Shown: one piece after another, positions 1 to 5,823 of the stretch
How the letters are laid out: each line of letters starts with the position of its first letter
Numbering within the stretch: position 1 is the stretch's first letter
NCBI GenBank assembly: GCA_035384965.1
Contig: DAOOJE010000064.1
Coordinates: 1-5,823, forward strand
Length of the DNA stretch: 5,823 bases
Reading direction: 5' to 3'
DNA from: JAAYVZ01 sp035384965
GTDB lineage: Bacteria; Acidobacteriota; Thermoanaerobaculia; Thermoanaerobaculales; Thermoanaerobaculaceae
The notes under the pieces: model-generated
Seen by the model: the letters and a program-made list of their open reading frames with translations, nothing else
What the model was told of the DNA's origin: nothing
Databases searched by the model: none
Position numbers and translations under genes: made by a program

Positions 1-53
1 TGGGGGTCATTTCTATCGAGCTCCCAAGGGGACATTTCTAAAGAGTGTTGACA
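1..53. mobile_element. Terminal segment of an insertion sequence (IS21- or IS481-like end)
   Basis: This block is about 47 % G+C by hand count, against roughly 70 % in the rest of the window. It contains two imperfect 18-bp direct repeats and stops at a TTGACA whose reverse complement begins TGTCAA. Insertion sequences of the IS21 and IS481 groups have termini that begin 5'-TGT and, in IS21, carry several transposase-binding repeats near each end, so this fits the right-hand end of an element lying left of the window. No transposase is visible, and neither the other terminus nor a target duplication can be examined. It could also be a solitary relic end. The family is inferred from pattern and memory, not from a search. 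Confidence 0.5.
3..45 (+). repeat. Two imperfect 18-bp direct repeats, GGGGwCATTTCTAwmGAG
   Basis: Copy one is at 3-20 and copy two at 28-45, giving a 25-bp period. They match at 15 of 18 positions and differ only at the fifth, fourteenth and fifteenth bases. The shared core CATTTCTA is unusually AT-rich for this genome. Spacing and position beside a TTGACA boundary fit transposase-binding sites at an insertion-sequence end. Tandem operator sites for a regulator are the alternative. Confidence 0.7.
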
Positions 54-77
54 CGAGCGGCGGCGAGGGCTTTTCAT
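48..77 (+). promoter_or_regulatory. Possible hybrid promoter: insertion-sequence -35 with flanking -10
   Basis: A perfect TTGACA lies at 48-53, exactly at the proposed element boundary and pointing towards the large gene. Eighteen bases downstream is TTTCAT (72-77), a 4 of 6 match to TATAAT. Insertion sequences are known to supply outward -35 elements that combine with chance -10 sequences. The -10 is weak and the spacer one base long, so activity is uncertain, and it overlaps the other promoter candidate at 71-99. Confidence 0.25.
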
Positions 78-99
78 TTCTCCGGGACGGCCCTAGACT
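71..99 (+). promoter_or_regulatory. Candidate native sigma70-type promoter of the large gene
   Basis: TTTTCA (71-76) and TAGACT (94-99) are separated by 17 bases, and each matches its consensus hexamer at 4 of 6 positions. Transcription would start near 106, leaving a leader of about 36 bases to the GTG at 142 or 78 bases to the GTG at 184. The -35 sits in a short T-rich patch within GC-rich DNA, which adds some support. It is a moderate match and not proven. Confidence 0.35.
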
Positions 100-173
100 C
101 CCGCCGTCTGCGCAGGAGCCGGCCATACCAGGCGCCACCTCGTGACTCGCCGCGGGCCGCGCGGGGCTGCGCG

Positions 174-179
174 GGGAGG
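174..179 (+). promoter_or_regulatory. Shine-Dalgarno GGGAGG that favours the GTG start at 184
   Basis: The purine-rich run GGGGAGGG (173-180) contains GGAGG four bases before the GTG at 184. The spacing is shorter than ideal, but it is the only strong Shine-Dalgarno in this region. The upstream in-frame GTG at 142 has only a weak AGG (130-132) in range, and the GTG at 211 likewise has only AGG (199-201). Confidence 0.45.
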
Positions 180-183
180 GCCG

Positions 184-3100
184 GTGAGGGCTGAGACCAG
201 GCAGTGTCGGGTGGCTTCGTGGTTGGCAGGTTGGGCGGCATTGCTGGCGGGGCTCACCGCCGCGCCGGTGGCGCGCGCCGCGGCGCCCTGGGAAGGCGGT
301 CCCTTCGAGGCGGATCCCAAGGCGCTCGTGAAGGCAGCGGCGGAAGCCGCCGCCGCGGAGACTGCGCCGGTGCTCGTGCTGCTCGACGAGCGACGGGCGG
401 AGGTGGACGCGGAGGGCCGCCTCACCGAGGTGACGCGCCTGGTGTACCGGATCAACGCGGAAGCAGCGCTCGAGTGGTGGTCGGGGGTCGACGAGGAGTG
501 GGCGCCGTGGCGCCAGGCCCGCCCCGATGTGCGCGCCCGGGTCGTGACGCCCGAAGGAGTCACGCACCTGCTCGATCCGAAGCTGCTCGTCGAGGCTCCG
601 GCCTCGGAGCGGGATCCGGCGCTGTACGGCGACAGGCGGAAGCTGCGAGCGCCGCTGCCGGCGATGAGCGTCGGAGCTGTCGTGGAGGAGCTGCACACCG
701 TGCGCGACACCCAGCCGCAGCCGGCTGGCGGGGTGAGTTGGCGGGCGTTCATCGGGTCCGGCTGGCCGGTGCGGCTGCAACGCATCGTCATCACCGTGCC
801 GACCGCGGCTCCGACCCGACTCGAGGTGATCGGCCTCGGGGACGTCGTGCCCGAGAAGAGGGCGGCCGGCGACCGCACCGTGTACACACTCGAGATTCGC
901 GACCCGAAGGTCTGGAAGGACATCGAAACGGGCCTGCCACCCGAGGTGCCGCCGCTACCGATGTTGGCGTTGTCCACCGTCCCGTCCTGGAACGCGGTGG
1001 CGAAGGCATACGCGGCCATCGTGGAGCGCCAGCTTGCCGGCGCCGACCTCGTGGCGACGGCCCGGAAGATGGCGGGGTCGGCGCGCGGCCGCGAGCAGGT
1101 GATTCGGACGCTGACCGACGCGCTGCACGCCTCGATTCGCTACACCGGCGTGCACTTCGGGGATGCCTCGATCGTCCCGTGGACCCCCAAGGAAGTGCTC
1201 AAGCGGCAGTTCGGAGACTGCAAGGACCAGGCGATGCTGCTCGTGGGGCTGTTGCGCGCTGCCGGCATCCAGGCGCACGTGGCGCTGCTGCGCACCGGGC
1301 CGGGACTCGACATCGACTCCCGCCTGCCGGGGCTCGAGGCGTTCGACCACGCCATCGTGCACGTCCCGGGCACGCCCGAGATCTGGGTGGACCCCACGGC
1401 CCGCTACACGCGGGCGGGCTCGCTGCCGGCGCCCGACCTCGGGCGACAGGCGCTGATCGCCGCGCCGACGACCACCGGCCTCGTGACGACGCCGGCGAGC
1501 ACGGCGGAGGAAAACGGCACGCTGGCAGTCCGCGAGGTGTTCCTGGCCAAGAAGGGCGAGGGCCGCATCGTCGAGACGATCGAGGCGTGGGGGGTGCCGG
1601 AGTCCGACCTGCGCGCCTGGTTCGCGGGGCTCAAGCGCGAGACCCGCGACGAGCGCCTCAAGGAGTACGTGCGCTCGGAGTTCGGCGCCAAGGAGCTGGG
1701 TGCGGTCACGGTGGGCGAGACGACCGACCTCTCGAAGCCGTTCCGCTACTCGATGGAAGCCCTGAAGTGCGCCCGCGCCAGCACGGCGGATGCGGTGGCG
1801 GCGGTGACGATGCCGGTCGGGGTGTTGCTGCACCACATCCCCGCGGAGCTCTGGAAACCCGAGGCGGAGGACGGCGAGGAGCCCGCCCCGAGGCGCGGCG
1901 AGTTCCAGTTCCCCTATCCGTTCGTCAAGGAGATGCGGTACCGGATCACACCGCCGCCGGGGTTCGCACCGCAGCCGCTCCCGGCGCCCGAGCAGCGCAC
2001 CATTGGCACGCTGCGGCTCAGCCACGAGGCGACGGCGGACGCAGCGGGCACGGTCACGGTGAGCTTCCGGCTCGAGTCCGGCAAGACTCGCCTCGGCCCG
2101 GCCGAGGTCGAGTCGGTGCGCACCGAGCTCGCGCGGCTGGCGGAGTCGAACGCGCTGCAGGTCTGGTTCGAGCAGGTCGGGGAGGCGCACCTCGCGGCCG
2201 GGCGGGTGCGCGAGGCGCTGGAGGAGTTCGGCAAGCTGGTGCGGGCGTTCCCCAAGGAGGCGATCCACCACAGCCAGATGGCCCGGGCGCTGGTGGCCGC
2301 GGGGATGGGCGAGGAGGCGCGCACCGAGGCGCGGCGTGCGACGCAAGTGGAGCCCTCCTCGGCGGCGGCGTTCGCCGTGCTCGGGTGGGTCCTCCAGCAC
2401 GACCTCATCGGGCGCCGGTTCAAGCCGGGATGGGACCGCCCCGGGGCGCTGGCGGCGTACCGCAAGGCCGCCGAGCTGGACCCGAAGGACGCGGCGATCC
2501 GCGCCGACCTGGCGATCCTGCTCGAGCACGACGAGCAGGGCCAGCGCTACCAGAACGGGCCCGACCTCAACGCCGCCATCGCGGAGTACCGGTACATCCG
2601 CAACGAGCTCAAGGAGAAAAAGTTCGACACCAACCTCCTGTTCGCCCTCATGTGGGCCCAGCGGTACGCGGAACTCGAGGAACTCGCCAAAGAAGGCAAG
2701 CCGGGCGCCGAGACCAACGCCTGGCTGGTGCTGGTCCGCACCGCGAGGGATGGCGTGCCGGACGGCATCGCCGAGGCCCAGCGCCGGTTTCCGGCGGCGC
2801 CGGAGCGACGCCAGGCGCTGGTCACGACCGCGGACCGGCTGGTGCGGCTGCGACTGTACGAGGACGCGGCGGCGCTCCTCGACGAGGCGGCCAAAGGCTC
2901 GCCTGACGCCGCGGCACTGCGGGCGCGCGCCGAGGTGCTGCGCAAGCTGCACCGCTACGACGAGATGGACCTCTCGGGAGAGGACGCGGTCGCGGTGTTC
3001 AGGCGATTCGTCGTGGCGTGGATGGAGTCCGGTCCCGGCGGCGAGAAGGTCCTCCAGCTGTTCCCCCGCGAGGTGGTCGCCATGCTGGAGGCCGACAAGG

Positions 3101-4332
3101 AACTCGAAAAGGAGTTTCTCGGCAGCGTCCAGGGCGCGGCCCTGGCGGGGCTCGCCAGCGGGTTGCCCCGCCTCGTCGTGATCGACTCCTCGCTGGCGGC
3201 GTTCGAGCTGGTGGTGGACGGCAAGGACCAGCCCATCCAGCGGGTGCGGGCGCAGGTCGCGGTCGGCGATCGGCCGATGCGGACCGAGCTGTACATTGCG
3301 CGACGCCCCGAGGGGTTGAAGGTCCTCGCGACCGACGACGACTTCTCGTTCCTCGGGGTCGAGATCCTGCGGCTGGTGGAGGCCGGGCAGCTCGAGCCGG
3401 CCCGCCAGGCGTGCGAGTGGGCGCGAGAGTCGCTGACCCTTCGCTCGGGGGACGACCAGCTGAGCGGGCCGCTGTTTCCGCGGGTCTGGAGCAAGGGCGA
3501 CCCGGCCGACGCGGCCAGGCTGCGACTGGCGGGGGCGGTGCTGGCGAACAGCTCCTCGCTGGCCCGCACGATGCTCCCGGCGCTCGAGGCGGCGTGCCAG
3601 GAAGCCGCGGGGGACAGTCTCCGGCTCGCCTGCGACCTGGCTCTGGCTCAAGCCCGCGGCACGGCGCGCAAATACGATCTCCAGCTCGAGGTCGCACAGC
3701 GGCTCCTGGAAGCCTACCCGGACTCCGACACGGCGCTGTCGCTCGTGGTGAGGGCGGCCCAGGGGGCCGGCAAGTGGGATGTGGCGGAGCGCGCAGCGCG
3801 GGGTCGGCTCGAGCGCACCCCCGGTGACCCGGCGGGCCTGCGCATGCTGGCCGACACGCTCGCGGCCACGGGCGATTACGCCGGCGCCGTGCGCGAGCTG
3901 CAAAAGCTGGTGGACGACGGCAAGGAAAGCGCTGGGGACTACAACCAGCTGGCGTGGTACGCCCTCTTTCTCGGCAAGCTCGACGACGCCACCGTCACCG
4001 CCGCGCAGCGGGCCGTCGAGCGCTCGCGCGGCGGCGCCTACGGCTCGATCCACACCCAGGCGGCGGTGTTCGCCGAACTCGGGCACACCACCGAGGCGTA
4101 CCAGACGATCCTCAAGGGCATCTCGATGAAGGAGGAGGAGGTGCCCGAAAGCGCCGACTGGTACGTCTTCGGCCGCCTGGCCGAGTGGTACGGGCTGCCG
4201 GAGGCGGCGGCGCGGTGCTACGCCCGCGTCACGCTGGAGCCGTTCGAGCCGGAGGCCGTCTCGACCTACCGGCTGGCGCAACGGCGCCTGGAGGCCCTCG
4301 GCAAGGGGCGCGGGGCCAAGCGAACTCGCTAG
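184..4332 (+). CDS. Exported DUF3857 / transglutaminase-like / TPR protein
   Basis: Large secreted protein (1,382 aa) of unknown substrate. Residues 1-32 form a signal peptide: an Arg-containing start, a hydrophobic Trp/Ala/Leu core and an Ala-Arg-Ala cleavage site before AAPW. No lipobox or other membrane segment is seen, so a soluble periplasmic product is expected. About 61-262 fits DUF3857. About 270-405 is a transglutaminase-like domain with Cys346 in GDCKDQA, His389 in FDHAIVHV and Asp403 in WVDPTA, so the triad is intact. About 410-650 is beta-rich, with the FPYPFVKEMRYR segment usual after this domain. Residues 658-925 and 1197-1371 are TPR-like helices around a non-TPR module (about 930-1060). 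Such domains act as thiol proteases, peptide-modifying enzymes or inactive scaffolds; activity here is inferred only from the triad. The frame is open from GTG 142 (1,396 aa), but 184 has the better Shine-Dalgarno and gives a normal-length signal peptide. It stands alone, with the next gene convergent. Confidence 0.9.
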   Translation: MRAETRQCRVASWLAGWAALLAGLTAAPVARAAAPWEGGPFEADPKALVKAAAEAAAAETAPVLVLLDERRAEVDAEGRLTEVTRLVYRINAEAALEWWSGVDEEWAPWRQARPDVRARVVTPEGVTHLLDPKLLVEAPASERDPALYGDRRKLRAPLPAMSVGAVVEELHTVRDTQPQPAGGVSWRAFIGSGWPVRLQRIVITVPTAAPTRLEVIGLGDVVPEKRAAGDRTVYTLEIRDPKVWKDIETGLPPEVPPLPMLALSTVPSWNAVAKAYAAIVERQLAGADLVATARKMAGSARGREQVIRTLTDALHASIRYTGVHFGDASIVPWTPKEVLKRQFGDCKDQAMLLVGLLRAAGIQAHVALLRTGPGLDIDSRLPGLEAFDHAIVHVPGTPEIWVDPTARYTRAGSLPAPDLGRQALIAAPTTTGLVTTPASTAEENGTLAVREVFLAKKGEGRIVETIEAWGVPESDLRAWFAGLKRETRDERLKEYVRSEFGAKELGAVTVGETTDLSKPFRYSMEALKCARASTADAVAAVTMPVGVLLHHIPAELWKPEAEDGEEPAPRRGEFQFPYPFVKEMRYRITPPPGFAPQPLPAPEQRTIGTLRLSHEATADAAGTVTVSFRLESGKTRLGPAEVESVRTELARLAESNALQVWFEQVGEAHLAAGRVREALEEFGKLVRAFPKEAIHHSQMARALVAAGMGEEARTEARRATQVEPSSAAAFAVLGWVLQHDLIGRRFKPGWDRPGALAAYRKAAELDPKDAAIRADLAILLEHDEQGQRYQNGPDLNAAIAEYRYIRNELKEKKFDTNLLFALMWAQRYAELEELAKEGKPGAETNAWLVLVRTARDGVPDGIAEAQRRFPAAPERRQALVTTADRLVRLRLYEDAAALLDEAAKGSPDAAALRARAEVLRKLHRYDEMDLSGEDAVAVFRRFVVAWMESGPGGEKVLQLFPREVVAMLEADKELEKEFLGSVQGAALAGLASGLPRLVVIDSSLAAFELVVDGKDQPIQRVRAQVAVGDRPMRTELYIARRPEGLKVLATDDDFSFLGVEILRLVEAGQLEPARQACEWARESLTLRSGDDQLSGPLFPRVWSKGDPADAARLRLAGAVLANSSSLARTMLPALEAACQEAAGDSLRLACDLALAQARGTARKYDLQLEVAQRLLEAYPDSDTALSLVVRAAQGAGKWDVAERAARGRLERTPGDPAGLRMLADTLAATGDYAGAVRELQKLVDDGKESAGDYNQLAWYALFLGKLDDATVTAAQRAVERSRGGAYGSIHTQAAVFAELGHTTEAYQTILKGISMKEEEVPESADWYVFGRLAEWYGLPEAAARCYARVTLEPFEPEAVSTYRLAQRRLEALGKGRGAKRTR

Positions 4333-4452
4333 GGGTGGGTGCGAGAAGCCCTGGGCCCTGCGCGTGCGGGTGCCGCGGTGACGCCGCTCCGGCGGCGGGC
4401 CTCGGCCAGGGGTGCAGCCGTACCGTGGTCGTCGCGAACGGCGGGAGCGCCG

Positions 4453-5670
4453 TCACGCCAGGCGCAGGAAGCGGGCCAGGCGGGCGATGCCCTCGACGAG
4501 ATCCTCGTCGGGGACGGCAAACGACAGACGCAGGAAACCGGGAGCGCCGAACGGGGTGAGCGCGGCAACAGCCACGTGCTCGTCGTCGAGGAGGCGGAAC
4601 GCCAGCTCCTCGTCGTCCCGCACGGGCTGACCGGAGATCCCGAGCGGCGTGCCGAGGAAAGGCCGCACGTCGATTACGATGTAAAACGCGCCGGCGGGCG
4701 CCGACACCCCGAGACCCGGCAGCGCTCGCAGGTGTTCGAGCGCCAGGGCGCGCCGGCGCCGCAGGCTCTCGAGGTGGGGGCCGAGGTGCGCCAAAAGCTC
4801 CTCCTCGGACAGCGACAGCGCGGCCAGCGCGGCGTGCTGCGCGGCCGCGCAGGGGTTCGACGTCATGTGGCTCTGCAGTGTCTTCATCGCGGTCACCACG
4901 GCCTCGGGGCCGCATACGTAGCCGATCCGCCAGCCGGTCATCGAGTAGGTCTTGGAGACGCCGTTGACCAACAAGGTGCGGTCGCGCATTCCTGGCAGGG
5001 AGGGAACGCTCGTGAACTCGGCGCCCTCGTACAGCAGCCGGTCGTAAATCTCGTCCGAGATGATCCAGAGGTCCTGCCGGGTCGCCTCCTCGCAAAGGGC
5101 CATGAGTTCTTCGCGGGTGTAGACGACGCCGGTGGGGTTGGCGGGCGAGTTGAGCACGAGCGCCACGTTGCGAGGATGGGCAGCGGCGCGGAGCCTCTCG
5201 ACGGTGAGCTTGAAGCCGGTGTCGAGGCCGTCGAGGATCACCGGCTCGGCGCCGGCGAAGACCGCCATGGGAGGGTACGAAAGCCAGTACGGGCTGGGGA
5301 TGAGCACGCGGTCGCCGGGGTTGGCGAGGGCGAGGATGGCCCCCGCGAGGCCGTGCTTGCCGCCGACCGTGACGATGATTTCCTTCTCGGGGTCGTAGGC
5401 CAGGCCGGTGCGCTCCCGGACCTTGGCTGCGATGGCCCGGCGCAGCTCGGGGGTGCCGTGCCCGGCGGTGTAGACGAGCCGGCCGTTCCGCTCGCGAATG
5501 AACGCGGCGGTGCGCTCGGCCACCTGCGGCGGCGGGGGGTAGTCGGGTTCCCCGACCGAAAGCGAGATCACGCGGGCGCCCTCGCCGGCAGCGGCGATCT
5601 TCTTGGCGCGGGCGTTCATGGCGAGGGTCGCGGACTCCTTGATCTGGGCGCGCGCGGCGATGGGCTTCAC
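4453..5670 (-). CDS. Class I PLP-dependent aminotransferase, aspartate aminotransferase Ib type
   Basis: Cytoplasmic enzyme (405 aa) that moves an amino group between an amino acid and a 2-oxo acid, probably aspartate/oxaloacetate with glutamate/2-oxoglutarate. The fold-type I hallmarks are present: Tyr67 (LVYTAGHG), Trp129 (PYWLSYP), Asn178 (NPTG), Asp206 and Tyr209 (SDEIYD), the PLP Schiff-base Lys240 (SKTYSMTGWRIGY) and the carboxylate-binding Arg381 (RLSFA). The length and the N-terminal pattern (IKESATLAMNARAKK) fit the Ib subgroup that includes genes named aspC or aspB. Members of this subgroup may also use prephenate or other amino acids, and the sequence alone does not settle this. 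The GTG at 5670 was chosen because GGAGG lies seven bases upstream and a good promoter lies further up. The frame stays open to an ATG at 5784, but that extension would run through the promoter. It is convergent with the large gene, with a 120-bp gap. It looks complete and intact. Confidence 0.95.
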   Translation of the reverse strand: MKPIAARAQIKESATLAMNARAKKIAAAGEGARVISLSVGEPDYPPPPQVAERTAAFIRERNGRLVYTAGHGTPELRRAIAAKVRERTGLAYDPEKEIIVTVGGKHGLAGAILALANPGDRVLIPSPYWLSYPPMAVFAGAEPVILDGLDTGFKLTVERLRAAAHPRNVALVLNSPANPTGVVYTREELMALCEEATRQDLWIISDEIYDRLLYEGAEFTSVPSLPGMRDRTLLVNGVSKTYSMTGWRIGYVCGPEAVVTAMKTLQSHMTSNPCAAAQHAALAALSLSEEELLAHLGPHLESLRRRRALALEHLRALPGLGVSAPAGAFYIVIDVRPFLGTPLGISGQPVRDDEELAFRLLDDEHVAVAALTPFGAPGFLRLSFAVPDEDLVEGIARLARFLRLA

Positions 5671-5677
5671 GGGCTGG

Positions 5678-5682
5678 CCTCC
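5678..5682 (-). promoter_or_regulatory. Shine-Dalgarno GGAGG of the aminotransferase gene
   Basis: A perfect GGAGG on the minus strand is followed by seven bases and then GTG at 5670. This is the best-placed ribosome binding site in the region and decides the start over longer in-frame alternatives up to 5784. Confidence 0.8.
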
Positions 5683-5687
5683 AGGCG

Positions 5688-5707
5688 CTTGTGCAACGCG
5701 GCACAAG
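5688..5707 (-). repeat. Perfect 7-bp inverted repeat in the aminotransferase leader (hairpin or operator)
   Basis: CTTGTGC and GCACAAG flank six bases and form a perfect inverted repeat. It lies about 10 bases after the predicted transcription start (near 5717) and five bases before the Shine-Dalgarno. In RNA it would form a 7-bp stem with a 6-nt loop just upstream of the ribosome binding site. As DNA, a dyad between +10 and +30 is a typical repressor position. The repeat is seen directly; its function is inferred. Confidence 0.5.
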
Positions 5708-5723
5708 GGCCGCAGAAAGCGTG

Positions 5724-5751
5724 ATTCTAGCCCCCCGCCTGCGGCTGTCAA
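5724..5751 (-). promoter_or_regulatory. Strong sigma70-type promoter of the aminotransferase gene
   Basis: Reading the minus strand, TTGACA (5751-5746, 6 of 6) is separated by 16 bases from TAGAAT (5729-5724, 5 of 6). The start site would be near 5717, giving a leader of about 47 bases to the GTG at 5670. This near-consensus pair in GC-rich DNA is the best promoter in the window. Confidence 0.75.
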
Positions 5752-5806
5752 CAGGACGCGGGCGTTCGGGCAGGTTCCCGTCAAAGTCGCGGGGGTCTGG
5801 GGAGTG

Positions 5807-5823
5807 GGAGGGTTCGGGCATGT
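5807..5823 (+). other. Possible start of a divergent gene: Shine-Dalgarno and ATG at the window edge
   Basis: GGAGG (5807-5811, within GGGAGGG) is followed by eight bases and an ATG at 5820-5822. This is textbook spacing for a plus-strand gene divergent from the aminotransferase. Only one codon is inside the window, so coding potential cannot be judged, and purine runs are common in GC-rich DNA. No convincing plus-strand promoter was found between 5730 and 5806. Confidence 0.3.

Noticed and set aside
184..282. Lipoprotein signal in the large protein (Cys8)
   Set aside because: The Cys is in the Arg-rich start, before the hydrophobic core, with no lipobox after the core. A signal peptidase I site (Ala-Arg-Ala) fits better.
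204..2906. A 900-residue plus-strand open frame overlapping the large gene
   Set aside because: It is out of frame with the real gene, dominated by Arg, Gly and Ala, and has no family features. It is a composition-driven shadow.
955..4281. A 1,108-residue open frame on the minus strand
   Set aside because: It lies wholly antisense to the large gene and is rich in Arg, Pro, Gly and His, without recognisable domains. Long antisense frames are expected opposite GC-rich genes. The plus strand has clear domains and a signal peptide.
4333..4452. Transcription terminator between the convergent genes
   Set aside because: Only short GC stems were found, such as 5 bp at 4382-4394 and 5 bp at 4447-4465, the latter overlapping the aminotransferase stop. 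None is followed by a T-run on either strand. Short GC stems are common at this base composition.
4339..5724. A 461-residue plus-strand open frame opposite the aminotransferase
   Set aside because: The minus strand encodes an aminotransferase with all catalytic motifs. The plus frame has no recognisable motif and covers that gene's promoter.
5671..5784. N-terminal extension of the aminotransferase to an ATG at 5784
   Set aside because: The extension would translate through the TTGACA/TAGAAT promoter and the leader dyad, adds 38 residues with no family similarity, and ignores the GGAGG placed for GTG 5670.
4229..5821. A 530-residue minus-strand open frame in another phase
   Set aside because: It is Arg/Pro/His-rich, out of frame with the aminotransferase, and overlaps the 3' end of the large gene.
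1..5823. tRNA, rRNA, CRISPR array, riboswitch or phage genes
   Set aside because: Reading both strands, I found no cloverleaf-like T-loop sequence, no regularly spaced repeat array apart from the two copies at 3-45, and no known riboswitch core. The window is almost filled by the two protein genes.

Overview
The window comes from a high-GC bacterium, roughly 70 % G+C by eye, with strong third-position G/C bias in both genes and GTG start codons. Large secreted proteins that join DUF3857, a transglutaminase-like domain and TPR repeats are frequent in Acidobacteriota and in other high-GC environmental phyla such as Myxococcota. That origin is plausible, but the window holds no taxonomic marker to prove it.

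Layout. Bases 1-53 look like the terminal segment of an insertion sequence lying mostly to the left. They carry two imperfect 18-bp direct repeats and end in TTGACA, and are much less GC-rich (about 47 %) than everything else. Bases 54-183 are a promoter and leader region. One large plus-strand gene (184-4332, possibly from 142) encodes an exported protein of about 1,380 residues. In order it has a signal peptide, DUF3857, a transglutaminase-like domain with an intact Cys-His-Asp triad, a beta-rich domain, TPR-like helices, a short non-TPR module and more TPRs. A 120-bp gap between convergent genes (4333-4452) shows no convincing terminator. A minus-strand gene (5670-4453) encodes a class I PLP-dependent aminotransferase of the aspartate aminotransferase Ib type with all main catalytic residues. 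Its upstream region holds a near-consensus sigma70 promoter, a perfect 7-bp inverted repeat in the leader and a strong Shine-Dalgarno. At the right edge a Shine-Dalgarno and ATG on the plus strand suggest a divergent gene starting at 5820.

The two genes face each other and nothing in the sequence links their functions: one product should act in the periplasm, the other is a cytoplasmic amino-acid enzyme. I see no new multi-gene system. The points most worth a second look are the insertion-sequence end with an outward -35 element near the large gene, the leader palindrome of the aminotransferase, and the uncharacterised module inside the large protein.
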